64,000 nt of DNA from Pycnopodia helianthoides (lineage: Eukaryota; Echinodermata; Asteroidea; Forcipulatida; Asteriidae): NCBI GenBank assembly GCA_032158295.1, contig CM063258.1:1183001-1247000 (forward strand), given 5' to 3'. A program made the translations under genes and the position numbers. The notes under the pieces are model-generated. The model ran no database searches, was not told the DNA's origin, and saw only the letters and a list, made by a program, of their open reading frames with translations. Positions 34,050 through 46,019 of the stretch are shown here, piece by piece. The first letter of the stretch is position 1. Each line of letters opens with the position of its first letter.

Positions 34050-34265
34050 TTGAGTATCGAAGTCAACTCAATACTCAAAAGACAAATGAGATCAATCTTC
34101 TCTTAGTGCTTTCTCAGATGAAAACATCTCTTGTGAAACTCTTTTCATTTTGATTCTGGTCGATACATTTCATTTATTCTGGTCTTGTAAAACAACTTCT
34201 GGTCTAGTAACAATTCTGAGCTAAGCCCTGTGGTCTTGTGGATTTTCCCCGCAAATTCAAGCCCT
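34050..34265. repeat. CAGGGCTC-type element fragment
   Basis: Contains agatcaatcttctcttagtg, tctggtctagtaaca, agccctgtggtcttgtgga and ends aaattcaagccctg. Left end missing. Confidence 0.55.
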
Positions 34266-34289
34266 GCAGTGTACACCTTTTATCTAGAA

Positions 34290-34680
34290 AACTAGAAAAC
34301 TGGTTTTGGGAACCGTTCAATTGTTTTAACCCTTTATAAATGTAGATATGTACCATAAAAACTAACCTGTGAAAATTTCATGTCAAAAGGTGATAGCGTT
34401 TCTGAGATATTGTCTAAAATCTGGAGCGGTTATGTCCACGCAGGAAGAATAATCCGCAATTGAAAATACACAATCTGAGAAACACTATCTCAGATTGACA
34501 TTTATCTCAGATTGACATTTAAAAAAATCCTTTTCCCTAATCCCTAAAACTACATTCCTTAGATGGAATCATTTCTCAAAATGTTACACTCTATCGACAG
34601 CTGCAGTGCTTCTTACCGAGTGAGTTTTCATCGTCGTGAATTTTTGGAATAATTACCGAAGCTATACCTCCCCTTTAAAC
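34290..34680 (+). repeat. TTAA element, family B
   Basis: Has ggttttgggaaccgttcaat, aacctgtgaaaatttcat, the caatctgagaaac hairpin region and the end ctatacctcccctttaa. Confidence 0.75.
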
Positions 34681-35478
34681 TCTCCGTAGTCACATTCAGA
34701 CCCACAACACATCCAGCATTTCTCATTAGTTCAGTGCTCACGGAGGGAAACACCAGTCAGGGCTTCAAATGGAATTTACTCGACAAATTCCATTATGAAG
34801 GTGTCAGCCCTGCGCTACGAGCACTTGGGCACATCCACGAGACGGCCCTATATATGCTGGACTCGGGCGAAAGCTTAGCATGTGTATAGCCTCGGCACTG
34901 CTTCAGGCACGATTGCACCGCCGGGGGTTAAAGGTCGTTTTTTTTATACTCGTACTTTGTGAATACTTAAATACTCTGTAGAATTTAGTCTCTTGGGGAT
35001 TTGGCTATTGGAACATGCACTGTACATGTACTGTATGTATTTAACGATGAAGTGATATCTCTATGAGATAGAACCTTTAAATATAAAAATCGAAATTGTA
35101 AGTTATAACAAAATGCTACGGGTATTTTTATTTTTAAGAACTTTATATAGATGTAATTTAAAGTTAAGATTTGATTTCATAGAAAAATATAGTCTTCGTT
35201 CAAGTTGTTTTCTTGGTTTTGATACGTGGGAGAATTGCGCAGTCTGTTATTTGCATTGTTGGTCAGATGCAGATGAAGCCGTAGTCACTCATAACGTAAG
35301 CCACTTCCAGCCAAAACCAAAGGCTGTTTAGAATGTAAAGTGAGTGAATTTTGCATCGGCTATGGCCACTGGCTTCACTGTCAACAACATTAACAATGGT
35401 TGATGTTACATCATGTACATACGTGTCTAGCCACAGCCATTCATAGCCACTGTTTCAGCCAAGGCTAGGTTGTCATGA
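34681..35478. other. gene-free stretch
   Basis: A short inverted repeat around 34770-34800 (aatggaatttactcg/cgacaaattccatt). No exon seen. Confidence 0.3.
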
Positions 35479-35834
35479 TTAAAGGGTATACTTTTGGTAA
35501 TTGTCAAAGACCAGTATCCTCACTTGGCGCATCGCAGCATATGCATCAAAATAACAAACCTGTAAAAAATTGGGCTCAATTAGTCATCGAAGTTGCAAGA
35601 AAATAATGATAGAAAAAATACCCTTGTTGCATAGAATTGTGTGCTTTCAAATGCCTGAAGCCTTTCTCAGATTCAAATATTTTCGTGAGAAATTACACCT
35701 TTCTCAAAAAACTACATTACTTCAGAGGGAGTCGTTTCTCATAATGTTTGATACTATCAGCAGCTCCTCACCAAGTAAGTTTTTATGTTAATGAATTTCT
35801 TGAGTAATTACCAAAAGTATCCCCTGCCCTTTAA
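35479..35834 (+). repeat. TTAA element, family C, full length
   Basis: TTAA at 35479-35482 and 35831-35834. Inverted ends agggtatacttttggtaat / attaccaaaagtatcccct. Core caaacctgtaaaaaattggg followed by tagtcatcgaagttgcaag. Confidence 0.9.
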
Positions 35835-36384
35835 GTGACTTTGGCTTCTATAACCGCTTATAGCCGAAGCCATTGTTATTCAAAGCATGGTCAATGTTTG
35901 CCCCTAAGAGATTATGTAAGCCTACAAGAATTTTTCGAAATTTGTTATTTCCTGTTGAGGTTTTTTTTAACCGAATCGACCAGTGTTTAACCCCAACCCT
36001 TGAATAAATGACGGCCTTATAATTGTACCATTATCGCATTAGCTCTAACGCATTGGATTTCAGAATATTGTGCTTGTCGCAGTAGTGTCCACACCGTAGC
36101 AGTGCAAGCCTAACAGGGGTCTGCAACCAGCAATATTAGATTTTAATTGAAATTGTCATGTGGAATATAGTCACGGTTTGAAAGGCAAGAAAGTGCATTC
36201 CAACCTTCCGGCACGGTTTTGTGACACAACATGCACAGGTAGTTTGCACCTCACGTCGGGGGGAGTCTCTGGGTTGTGTCGGTGGATGTGTGCATTGTAA
36301 ACACAAAGGTGAGGTCTTCATGTGCATTACGTATGTCCACTATTAATATTATTAGTAGAATTATTATCATATTTTTGGTAATGA
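35835..36384. other. gene-free stretch
   Basis: Nothing recognised apart from a short gccactg...cagtggc relation. No gene seen. Confidence 0.3.
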
Positions 36385-36695
36385 AACCAAGGATGCCTCA
36401 TAAGTGAGCTTAATCACTGTAGCTCGCAAGCTTGAGGAAACCTGTAATCAAGGGTGATTGCTACGTGAACCAGAAACACCAGGGTTAACCCGTGGTCTAG
36501 GTTCTTTTACGTGCACTACCGATCCTAGTCCACAGGACCTACGGCTTAATGTCCCATCCGAAGGACAAATCAATAATGAAAACTGCTTGCTTAAGAACAC
36601 AAGCTCCACAACTGGGACTCGAACCCACAATCTGCTGATCAGAGACACAAGAGCTTGAGTCTGGTGCTCCTAACCGCTCGGTCACGACACGCCAA
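36385..36695 (-). mobile_element. tRNA-derived SINE
   Basis: The minus strand has gaccgagcggttaggag (A box), gtgggttcgagtcccagtt (B box) and then the tail segment gtaaaagaacctagacc. The family matches 3036-3400. Confidence 0.65.
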
Positions 36696-37250
36696 CAATT
36701 TACGTACAGTGCTGCAATTGCAGTGCTGTGAACAAATGTCAGGCTTCTTCTCTGAGTTCAGACCTTTTTATGGTGAAAAATAGCGTATGGTTTGCATGGA
36801 GAAATTCTGTTCAATGATCTTCTCTGTCTACTCAGCGCCAAAACTAGGGTAAAATTTTAGAGGGGCACAAGAGGGTGCTCCATTTTTTTCTGGGGCCAAT
36901 TAAAAGCTGCTCTCCGTTTTACATTTCTCTTAAACGGGCCCCTTTACAGCACTTTTGTTCAGCCATTTTACAATTTTTTTATGAGATAATCTGACGTGAG
37001 TGTTACAAACAAATACATTGCGTGTAAATGAAAAAACAGTTCTAATAACATTGAAATTATCCAATTAAAGCTTATAAATTGTAAGCTTATAAAAGTGGAG
37101 ATTTCCAATGGGATGGGTGGGGGGAGGGGTTACCATTCCAAGAAGCTCCTTGCGATCTATACTCCATGCAGGGATCACTAAAAGGTGAAAATGCCATTAA
37201 GATGTATACATTTTGCCTCCTTATATGTGGATCCTAGTTTGAGACCAGGG

Positions 37251-37443
37251 CCCAATTTCATAGAGCTGCTTAAGCACAAAAAGTAGCTAAGCGCGGCAAA
37301 ATTATGCTTACCAGAATAAGGTTACCAGCCAAACTACCATGTCCCGTGTACAATTTGTGACTGGTATCCTGCTCATTTCTGCTTAGCAGACAATTGGTAA
37401 GCAACATTTTCTGCTTAAGCAGCTCTATGAAATTGGGGCCTGT
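37251..37443. repeat. fold-back element (gggcccaatttcatag)
   Basis: Arms gggcccaatttcatagagctgc...cttaagca and the inverse ...cttaagcagctctatgaaat. The interior has inverted gcttaccag / ctggtatcc words. Related to 58044-58195 and 60945-61185. Confidence 0.8.
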
Positions 37444-37775
37444 TTGTCAGTAAGGACTCTCCTCGTATCATCAGCAATTTTATGAAGTGCCAAAAAGTCC
37501 CCTGTAACTTGATTTTTGGATGCAAACAATTTTTCTATGTGTTCGTTTGCGAAGTTGTTGTCAAGTTTGCATATTGTTGGCACATTTTTGGGTGTAATTG
37601 GCTGTTCCAATTGTTCTTCTTTTGTCCTTTGGGGTATGGAAAGGGGAGAATGGGGACATGACGGAGTGCTGTACCACAAGATGTGTGGGCTTGATAGGTG
37701 GTTTTTCTTTGTTTTTGATTTTTTGTTTTGTTTTTTGGTAGGATTGTTAATTTGTAGGACAAGCTCCGCTTGCAC
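37425..37775 (-). CDS. unassigned open frame, 116 codons (doubtful)
   Basis: The minus-strand frame is Lys/Asn/Thr/Pro-rich at its start, then has a helix-like end (NNFANEHIEKLFASKNQVTG, FLALHKIADDTRR). Its stop falls inside the fold-back element, so at most it is a fragment. Not recognised; composition could be chance. Confidence 0.15.
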   Translation of the reverse strand: MQAELVLQINNPTKKQNKKSKTKKNHLSSPHILWYSTPSCPHSPLSIPQRTKEEQLEQPITPKNVPTICKLDNNFANEHIEKLFASKNQVTGDFLALHKIADDTRRVLTDKQAPIS

Positions 37776-38099
37776 TTGCAGGTTTTAGTTTTTCTTTTTA
37801 TTTCTTGGGGGGGGGGGGTGGTTATGGGATGGGATTGGCGGGCGTTTGGCCGATTTACGTCCTGATTGCAAAATGCTTATTGAGTAAATAATTCCTGCAT
37901 GGGGTGGCCTGACAGAGTAAATAGTGGAAGCATGAAACGTCATGGATCGGAATGGAAACACTCAAGGCTTTCGGCATCCTTGTCAAGAGAGAGTATAAGG
38001 CCAATTTGCACCTGCTCTGAGTGTGATCTGCTCAGGGGGAATATTGTCTACGTTAAAGGGATGATCAAACATTGGCAAGGACCTTTTTTCCGAGGCCTT

Positions 38100-38538
38100 A
38101 TATTATTATTGTAAGTTTTTTTCTTTCTTTCTTGTCCTGATGTCATAATTTCTCATTGATTTCCCCCTGGCTGCCGCCAGATTTTTCTTGAATGAGGTGA
38201 AGTAATAATCAAGGGGGGTGGAAAGATGCATACGGCCGACCGGCCATTTTTTTCCCGTGATTGTCCCGATTTCCGAGTTTAAAGCACTTAAAAACCAGAA
38301 AGGAATATCATGTTTGTTCATTCACTACCATGATGACTTGATGAGTTGGGCCCATCTGACTCTATCAAGCATAGTGTTGGAGAGTGATGGACTGCTTACA
38401 CCAGTGTCAGCCTTGATGGATGATGTGAAGGAATTTGTCAATATATTTAATACAAAAACCCCAATAAACAACAAGAAGAATGGCAGTCTGAGTCAGACAA
38501 CATCTGAAAAAGAGGGCGGTGTAACACGAGGGCGCTAG
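38100..38538 (+). other. unassigned open frame, possible transposase remnant
   Basis: From about 38218 the plus strand is open for 106 codons. It contains AHLTLSSIVLESDGLLTPVS and DDVKEFVNIFNTKTP, ending in a Lys/Asn-rich stretch. The KEFVNIFNTKTP part is vaguely like the FxxLFDxxNSK segment of P-element/THAP9-type transposases. The DGLLT word also occurs at the DDAH active site, but the following residues do not fit. Not assigned. Confidence 0.2.
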
Positions 38539-38771
38539 TTAACAAGTCGGAGGTCGTGGTCAGCTGCTGTTCCCTTTTTAATTGAGCCTACATTGGGGAC
38601 CCTGTCGAGGGGGGGAAGGGGTGCCTTGGCAGCTCGACCCTGAGCCCCACCACCCGGACAATATGCTTGTGCCTCTCGCTCCACTAAAGGCTGGTAGGTT
38701 AAACATAGTCCTGTTGTGTCCAATTGCTAGATTTCCATTTATGGTAAAGAAGAGTCTGTTTTAACCTCTAG

Positions 38772-38834
38772 AATGTAATGCCATGAAGGAGGGGGTGGAT
38801 GTGCTGGTGGGCTTCACCCACTCGCCAAGAGGCA
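38772..38834 (+). CDS. candidate mini-exon, possibly of the DDAH-like gene
   Basis: Acceptor ctctag before 38772 and a strong GTGAGT donor at 38835. The 63-nt exon starts and ends in phase 1. It encodes CNAMKEGVDVLVGFTHSPRG. With a preceding G the first residue would be Glu, giving E-C-N-A-x-x-E-G-x-D-V-L, which resembles DDAH ENATLDGGDVL followed by a shortened VGLSxRTNQRG. If real, the active-site Asp127 is Glu and Arg145 is lost. It cannot join directly to the exon at 6233-6559 (phase differs), so at least one more exon would be needed. Weak. Confidence 0.25.
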
Positions 38835-38932
38835 GTGAGTAGAGAAAACCGCCACCTAATTTTTTGAGGACTTTTCAAGTGTGTCCATTCAAACCCCAGT
38901 TTCCCTCAGTTTTGTTCTGTTTTAGTTTGGTT

Positions 38933-39287
38933 TTAAAGGTATTGTACACTTTCGGTAACAGCTCAAAATCAGTGTCCACATTTTGTGTGATTCAACATAT
39001 GCATGAACAAACAAAGCTGTGAAAGTTTGAGCTCAATTGGTCATCGAGGTCACGAGAAAGTAGTGAAAAGAGACCTGTTGTGTTTTCTGTTTTTTCAAAC
39101 ATCGAGTTTTTATCGCACGCGTGATAAAAACTATTGTTTTACTCCTTTCTCAGAAACGATAGCAATTTAGGCAAAAATATTTTAAGGAACCCTTTCTACC
39201 ATTACTTACTTTAAATCATGTAAGTTATGTGTGAATCTGTGAAAATTTGTGTTTTTCGATCTTACCAATAGTGTACAGGGCCTTTAA
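38933..39287 (+). repeat. TTAA element, family D
   Basis: TTAA on both sides. Ends aggtattgtacactttcgg / ccaatagtgtacagggcct. Core caaagctgtgaaagtttgag followed by gtcatcgaggtcacgag. Central hairpin ttatcgcacgcgtgataaa. Right module taagttatgtgtgaatctg. Confidence 0.88.
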
Positions 39288-39480
39288 GCTAAAGATTATT
39301 AGTCTTTATCTCGTGTGTCCAAAACCCAATGTTTGAAAACAGTGAAACATAAAAAGGGGTTTGTCACTGTTTTCTCATGACTCCGAAGACCGATTGAGCT
39401 TAACATTTCACAGGTTTGTTATTTCATGTACATGTTGGGTCGCATAAAGTGCGGATTCTGGTCTTTGAAAATAACCAATG
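39288..39480. repeat. TTAA element, family F fragment
   Basis: Begins at the right TTAA of the D element. Contains gtttgaaaacagtgaaacat, ctgttttctcatgactcc and ataaagtgcggattctggtc, as in 10052-10398. Only one half is present. Confidence 0.6.
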
Positions 39481-39702
39481 TGGCACATTCATGTGCTTTA
39501 ACACGAGGATGTCTGGGTGTTTGTTGGTGATAGAATGGAAGTCCCTGACAGACTTCAGTGACCACACTTTAAACCCTCTTTGTTATATAGTGCATGTACC
39601 GTGTATGACTCCTAATTATGAAAGTAGTGTATACATAAACAATTTAGACTGTCTGGTTTGGGATTTGTGTGGGAGTTTTTAAAAGCAAAATTTGAAACTC
39701 TG

Positions 39703-40096
39703 TTAAAGGAACATTACAGAATTGGTAATTGTAAAATATACTTTTGATCACAGATTTACATAAAACTTACACGGTCTAATGACGATGATAGTAGAAAACA
39801 TCCCTTGAAATATTTCTGTCTGAAATGCCACATTTGACATGTTTGATGAGAAATGAATAAACTAATTTCCCGATTGGAGTTTATCGCTCAGTGAGTGTTT
39901 TTCTTCATTTGTTGAACCTATATGATTTCATGCAAATGTGTAATCGTTTTTTCACTATTTTCTCGTGACCCAGATGGCCGATCGATCTCAAACTTCTACA
40001 GGTTTGTCAGTTTATGTATATGGTGGATTACATAAAGTGCTTACACTGCCAGCAACTGTTTTGTTAGCAAAAACCAATTCTGTAATGTTCCTTTAA
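39703..40096 (-). repeat. TTAA element, family A, copy 4
   Basis: TTAA at both ends (39703-39706, 40093-40096), complete inverted ends. About 50 bp of its left flank recur next to copy 5 (49398-49455, inverted). Confidence 0.92.
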
Positions 40097-41210
40097 AGAA
40101 AGCTTGGTTTAAACATGGATAACTGAAGGATGAAAACACAAATAATCCCTCCTGTTTATGTGTAAAAGATTGGTAAACAAAATTAAGTATGTTTAATTAG
40201 TTATGACGATTCGCCATGTTGTTTTCTGAAAGATTTGATTTGTATTGTATGCTGATTGTACATGATTGCTGCATCGATTTTACTGTGAATGTTACAATGT
40301 GAAAATGCAAAGGAGTAACTATGGCAAGGACAAGGGGCTTGGCGGCTATTGCCTCGAACAAGCAGTTCAAGGTTTGCTTTTAATTGCTTAGATTTAATAT
40401 GCCGGCTTTTTGTGTTGTTGTTTTGTTTGATGAGAGCGGTTCCAGTTCCAGACTGGACTGTTTGGTTCCAAAGGGCATGCAAATCAGACGCAGCGGTTAG
40501 ACAGAGCTGCAGCAGCGTGCTTAGCTGCCATCATCACACACGTCATGCCTACATGTAGCTCCCGATCCCCCAGCCCCCCCCCCCCCCATATCGCTGTGCC
40601 TGTTGACAATCTACCCAGTATACCAGCTCCTTTTTTGCCGCCAGACAAACCAGTCAACTTGATGGCTCATCATTATGTGAGAAGGTAGAGGATGTTTGAT
40701 CGCATTGTCGAGACCTCGACCTGAGAGGGTATATACGGATAGCTAATAAACGTGTATGCCTACGAGGGTACTGCGGCTGCACACGGAAGTATTGAAATCA
40801 GGCGGCAAGCGTCACCAAAGATTTTTTGACCTAGATTTTGGCCGAGACGATGAGCTAATACATGTACACTGTATCCTATCCTACACGTACTAGTAGATAT
40901 TTTTTTATTTCTGTTCACCTTCTTCGTGACCTTTCAGGTTCAAGCGTAACCTTGGGTACATGCAAATCTAGTGTTTGTCTAGATTGTAGCTTGATGACAA
41001 GCAGGCACTTTTTATTTTTTTTTTTTTAAAGATTCATCTCTAGATGAGTTGTAAGTGTTGCCATAGTGATTTGTAATGCGACATCACACTTTGCTTCGCA
41101 ATTGAGACTGAATCGCAGTTAAGAGCAATCTTAGCTCTTTGTGAAATCAAACCCAGGTCATTTTATAGCCCAACTAAGCCTTTGACCTTGTAACCTACTT
41201 TTATAGATGT
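40097..41210. other. gene-free stretch
   Basis: Unique sequence with a C-run at 40574-40587. Open frames lack splice or motif support. Confidence 0.3.
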
Positions 41211-41244
41211 ATGTTGGCTGAAGCCAAACCTTGGATTACAACAC

Positions 41245-41520
41245 AGGTACAGTACATGTTTGGTATGCCTCAAATCTCTCACGAACAGCGACCCTGCAGA
41301 AGATTTGCTTCAACCTTACACAATCCTCCTCGCAAACTCCGTTCTGACAATTCTAACCTCCTCATCGAGTCCAAATCTAATCGTTCTTGGGGTGACTGAT
41401 CTTTGTCTCGTACTGCACCGATGGAAATTAAGACTTGACATGTGAGGGCAGTTTATTCCATAGTCTTGAAGTTGTTTTCTTGTTGAAGTTGTTCTTTTAA
41501 ATACTTTATACTGTAGGTAT
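41245..41520 (+). mobile_element. L2-like LINE fragment (frameshifted)
   Basis: Translates as HNPPRKLRSDNSNLLIESKS, then RSWGD, as in the end of L2-type reverse transcriptase proteins (RSxxSxLLxxPxxR, xxYGDRAFS). The frame is lost before the expected WNSLP motif. Confidence 0.55.
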
Positions 41521-41984
41521 TTTGTCCTTGTTATCGTTCATGGGGTGACCCATCTTTTCTCTGGCTGGAATCTGAAATACAGAGCGGTGAACAAACTGGG
41601 GTACCAGTGAAATGACAAATTAACTGGTCCTGCTGGCCAGTTATTACCAAATTTAAGGGCAAAAAGGTGAAAAAATACATCTTTTTTCAATATACCTCCT
41701 AAAAACTCGGACTCTGCATGTAGTTGCAGACCTCTTTGTCCATTAGTCACTCTCAATCTCATCCCTGTAAAACAACATTAATGGAATCCAACAGTCCGAT
41801 AAGATGCTGTTGAATGCTGGATGCATTCTCCAGTTTGCCAACTTTTGTTCTGGCTTATTCTGGCATCAGACACGCCACGTTAGAATAAACCTACACAAAT
41901 AGAAACCTTGCCTCGGCTTAATGCTTTAAAAAGTCAACTCATTCATGTACAATCAGATCAATCAATAGCAAAAAGGCAGGATAT
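41521..41984. other. gene-free stretch
   Basis: The open frame 41538-41762 (minus) has no support. May include further LINE or CAGGGCTC-type debris (ccagtgaaatgac, ctggccag). Confidence 0.3.
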
Positions 41985-42215
41985 AATTTTGGTAATTGTC
42001 AAAGACTAGTATCCTCACTTTGTGTATTCCAACGTAACATGCATAAAATAACAAACCTGTGAAAATTTGGGGGCAATTGGTCATCGAAGTTGCAAAAAAA
42101 TAATGAAAGGAAAAAAACCCTTGTTGCATAGAATTGTGTGCTTTCAGATGCCTGAGAAAGGCTTTATGCCTGAAGCCTTTCTCAGATTCAAATATTTTAG
42201 TAAGAAATTAAGATG
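41985..42215 (+). repeat. TTAA element, family C, left part
   Basis: Contains ttttggtaattgtcaaag, aacctgtgaaaatttgggg, gtcatcgaagttgc and the gcctgagaaaggctt hairpin. The right third is missing. Confidence 0.7.
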
Positions 42216-43026
42216 CTGCCGATTTCTCAGGTTCAGTAGAATTTGTTCCTATTTCAACTTCAAACTTTTTTCATTGCTGTGACAAATGTGGACGAATTCT
42301 TCACAGTTTTGTTGGATGGTGAGTTCATTGAAAAATACAGACTTGTTCCTTATATATATTTTTAAATAAGAATATTAAAACAATATAAAGTAAAACAGTT
42401 GTAAAAAGTCTGAGAATAGGTGTCCACTAACACCGATTTTCCGGTTGAAATCAAGAAAGCCAAATGTTTTTTTGAGCTGCTCTGCCGAGTGACATTTTCC
42501 TGTTATTTCGGTGTTTTGTGACTACGGAAAAGAATTGAAAGTGAAACCTTCTTGCCAGAACTCGGCCCAGTTTCGCCTAATTCCCTTTGATCCAAAATCC
42601 TGAGAACGAAAGAATAACACGGGTCTTGCGTCTAGCCCACAGACAATCACATTTGCTTGAAAGTCGACACCTTTGCTCTCAGAAGGGTGGGGGGGAATAC
42701 ATGTACGTGCTACTTTGTGCTGGCATTTTGATTGGATACTGCGGAAAACATGCAAGTGCATTTTAAAGGACGGCGCAACATTTATTTCAATCTTCTAGTT
42801 TTTTAGGAAACAGGAAGTTTTGTATATGATTATTAAAAGTCACTTTTTGCTGTTCATACACTGCAAAAACTGGGGTGTTAAAATTGACACCATGGGTGTT
42901 GTCAAAGATAGATACAGATGAGAGAATCAAAATTAACATCTTAGGGTGTTAAAATAACACCAAGGTAATTGTTTTGGCAGAAATTATTGTTTTTATGCCT
43001 GCTAAAAAATTGGATCCTAGTTTCAG
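42216..43026. other. gene-free stretch
   Basis: A small segment 42860-42965 has several ggtgttaaaat/aacacc words, perhaps an unclassed element. No gene seen. Confidence 0.3.
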
Positions 43027-43278
43027 CAGAGCTGCCGACTCTCCCTGATTCTGCGGAAAGTTCCCCGAAAAAAATAAACCAAATTTGTGTCCATGTTCTG
43101 ATGAACAAATTTGAAAACCTCCCTGACTATGGAAGCGTTGTCCCTCAACAGATGTTAAATTTGCATCGGGATAAATATTTTAACTTTGTCCCTATTATGT
43201 TAAAACGTAATTCTAAATATCTCCCTGATTGCTGGACAAAATCTCCCTGATTGCAAGATGCAAATGTTGACAGGTCTG
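43027..43278. repeat. short TIR element, ctccctga family, copy 2
   Basis: Ends cagagctgccgac / gttgacaggtctg, interior with five ctccctga-like words. Same family as 663-858. Confidence 0.65.
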
Positions 43279-44097
43279 GTTTCAGACCTTTTTGTCGGCC
43301 ATGACTCAGTCTCACTCCTGTTCTGTTTATTTTTCTGTACAACTTCTTCGTGTTGACCGACATTTCTATATGCAAACATAAATCGCGTATCCGGACATCT
43401 CAAAAAAATAATAAATTGGAAAAACACCGGGTACGGTTCTCCAGTTTTTTGCATCGGTGCTTTAAACACGGCCGTGCAATATTAATTTCTTCAATCCTAA
43501 TATTGTGAAATTAGGTTGCGGCCCTTCAGAACAACTTGAGTGTAGCCATAGAGTAATTTATCATAAGTGGTTTCCTTTCGCCGGGTTCTGCAGGCGTACT
43601 GGATGTAATGGGCTCAACTGGCATGGTATCCCGTCGCTCTACCCTGCAGTTGGCTCGGCACCTTCAAAGGGGGCCTGACCATTCAAATTTGTTTTTTAAC
43701 CAGAGGGTCGTGTGGGTGGTGACTATCAGGCAGCCACTTTGTGTATTATAACGTGAGACTCCTTCGTGATTATGGTTTTAAGGGTTCGCATTTGGTTTGT
43801 CCAAGAAACTCGCTGTTTTTGATGAATTTATTTTGTTACAGAGTTGGTTGTCTAACATTCAGAAAGATAAAAGTGTATGATGCAAGTAAGAATTCTAGCA
43901 CAAACGTCCTGAAATGGACATGTAAAGTGTAGCTAACCCTGTTGGTATAATTTGTAGGTTACTTTATCAGGTGTGTGCGGTAATGAGGTGACAATTTTTT
44001 GCTACTTCTGGCTCTAAATCTGGCATACATTGTAGGTTACTTCGTCACATGCGTGCACAATACCCCAAAATAGTCGACCAATAAAACTGTTGTTTAT
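43279..44097. other. gene-free stretch
   Basis: No exon or class of repeat identified. Confidence 0.3.
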
Positions 44098-44446
44098 TGG
44101 GAGGGTACACCAAAAATTATTGACCATAAAAATTTACTTGGTAAGAAGTACTGCAGCTGTTGATAATGGAATAATATGATGAGAAATGATTCCCTTCTAA
44201 GGAATGCGGTTTAAGAGAGAAGGAAACATTTCTACATGTATCTGAGATTCTCAGATTGTTTATTCCAATTACGGATTATTCTTCCTGCGTGGACATAACC
44301 TCTCCAGGTATTCGGCAATAACTCAAAAACGCTACCACCTTTTGAAATGAAATTTTCAAAGGTTAGTTTTGTTGTATATGTCTGCATTTATATAGGATTG
44401 AAACAATCGAACGGTTCCCAAAAACCAAAGGTATACTTTGCCTTTA
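44098..44446 (-). repeat. TTAA element, family B (reverse)
   Basis: Right end accaaaggtatactttgcctttaa with TTAA at 44443-44446; left end ggagggtacacc is worn. Interior has tgagattctcagattg and tcctgcgtggacataac. Confidence 0.72.
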
Positions 44447-44694
44447 AACAAAAGAGAGGTGATGATGATCAGTGTTTGATTAGACTTGTCATAATCCGTC
44501 TGACTTATTAAAAAAAACTGAGAGTGAACAAGTGAACGAATGGTCACACCTACAACAGAGTTGTGCTGTCGTGTGCGCTTTTTGTTTTTAATTTTTATCT
44601 GGGCAACTTTTTACAACAATTCGCAACGGTGCGACGACGACGATGTTATATGCAAAGAGTGTCTTGGAAAGGTCCTGTTGCAACTCAATCGCAT

Positions 44695-45170
44695 ATGGTT
44701 ATTGAGGCATTGCATGGTGAGGTACCAATGCATATGTTTGCGGTAACACCATGTGTATATCTCAGGCCTTGCGCTTAAGCTTTTTGTAAAGCAGCCCGCC
44801 GGGCCAGTAAACTGTGCATTTTACTTGCCCCCAGGAAGTTTTATAGCCCAGATTTTAAACAGGAATTGCCATAAATGTAATGTTCTGATGTGTTTGAATG
44901 GTAACTATCATGTTAACGATTTAACACATTTTATACATTAATTATTCACATCTGAAAAGGGAAGAAATGAGCAGGTACAGGTAGGTTGCACAGTTTTTAG
45001 TAGCCCACAGGGCAAGTTAAGAAGTGGTGTTTACTAGCCCATAGCATTTTTTACTAGACAATGTACGCCGGGCTAGTGTTAAGGGTGAGCCCTGATATCT
45101 ACTTTGCTGTGTAGATTTTTATTCTTTGGAGAACTTGTCTTGCTGTTTGTTCTACTCAATCGCAGCGATA
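44695..45170 (+). repeat. gcattgcatggtgagg repeat, copy 2, split by a transposon
   Basis: The left piece (to 44762) and the right piece (from 45095) together match 31690-31825. The gap is the element 44763-45094. Confidence 0.65.
44763..45094. mobile_element. CAGGCCT/CAGGGCTC-type DNA element, intact insertion
   Basis: A 332-bp insertion with a 6-bp duplication ATATCT (44757-44762, 45095-45100). Ends caggccttgcgcttaa / ttaagggtgagccctg are imperfect inverted repeats. The target is known from the empty-site relative at 31690-31825. Non-coding. Confidence 0.85.
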
Positions 45171-45559
45171 CAAATGGATCAAATGCAGGAGTAGCAAGTC
45201 ACCAAAGTGGTTTTTTTTATCGGGGGGGGGGGATGATTATCTGAAATGCCCCCCCCCCCCCTCAACCTTTCAGTAATTGATTGATGTCTGAACTTATGCA
45301 GTTTTGTAAATTTAAACCTCTGTAAAAAGTGTTAAACATAACACGGTTATCAAATGGAAGGTTGTTTAGTGTGGCGCACCCATACGACCTGCACAACAAT
45401 GATGACATGATTCGTGATTGATAGCATTGTGTTGGGTTTGTTTGTTTGGGAACACTAGACTTTCCCAGGCAGGGGAAAAATGCAAGTGTTTACAGTTTGA
45501 AATACTTGCACTATGACATTGATAGTCATGTACATGTGTGGTATAGACATTTTTACTAG
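45171..45559. other. gene-free stretch
   Basis: G-run (45221-45230) and C-run (45249-45261) close together could form a hairpin or a slippage site. No gene seen. Confidence 0.3.
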
Positions 45560-45960
45560 GTGGAAATGTCTACGAGTGTTTCACAAATAAATGTCCGTAG
45601 GTCTGTAGCCAGCCTCTGTCTTTTCTACAGATATTTTCATGGTAAATGTGCCACCAGTGTGTCTGACCTAGTTCCTCCTATCAGGATGTTTGAGCGTGGA
45701 ACTAGACTTTCTGCTTCTTCTCACCCATACACTCTTGATTTGCTGAGATGTAGAACAAGGAGCCATTCCAACAACTTCATTCCACAAACTGCATCCCTTT
45801 GGAACTCCTTGCCCGGTGCATGTTTGCCTCCATCCTACAATCTAGACTGTTTTAAGAGGAATATCAAATTCCTGCCTTCAGCTCCCCCGAGTTCTTTTCA
45901 TATTTAATAATTTTTCTTCTTGTAGCCCCTTACCAAGAGTGGCTTTTAGCCTTGTTTGAG
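45560..45960 (+). mobile_element. non-LTR retrotransposon 3' end
   Basis: A 115-codon frame ends the protein with RRSVASLCLFYRYFHGKC, a long middle part, and TASLWNSLPGACLPPSYNL, followed by FKRNI and a stop at 45905. This is the classical C-terminus of Jockey/CR1-type LINE reverse transcriptases. The 3' tail has gtagccccttaccaagagtg. The frame is open over the fragment, so the copy is relatively young, but 5' truncated. Confidence 0.82.
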
Positions 45961-46019
45961 GCGAACTTGCATAAAAAACAAAACAAAACACAAACCTTGG
46001 AATTTGTTGTTGGAACGGA

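Noticed and set aside
38218..38538. Possible DDAH C-terminus (LESDGLLTPVSAL compared with LEKVDGLLTCCSVL)
   Set aside because: Only a five-residue word matches, the catalytic Cys pair is absent and more than 30 unrelated residues follow, where DDAH ends. It also lies upstream of the mini-exon that would precede it.
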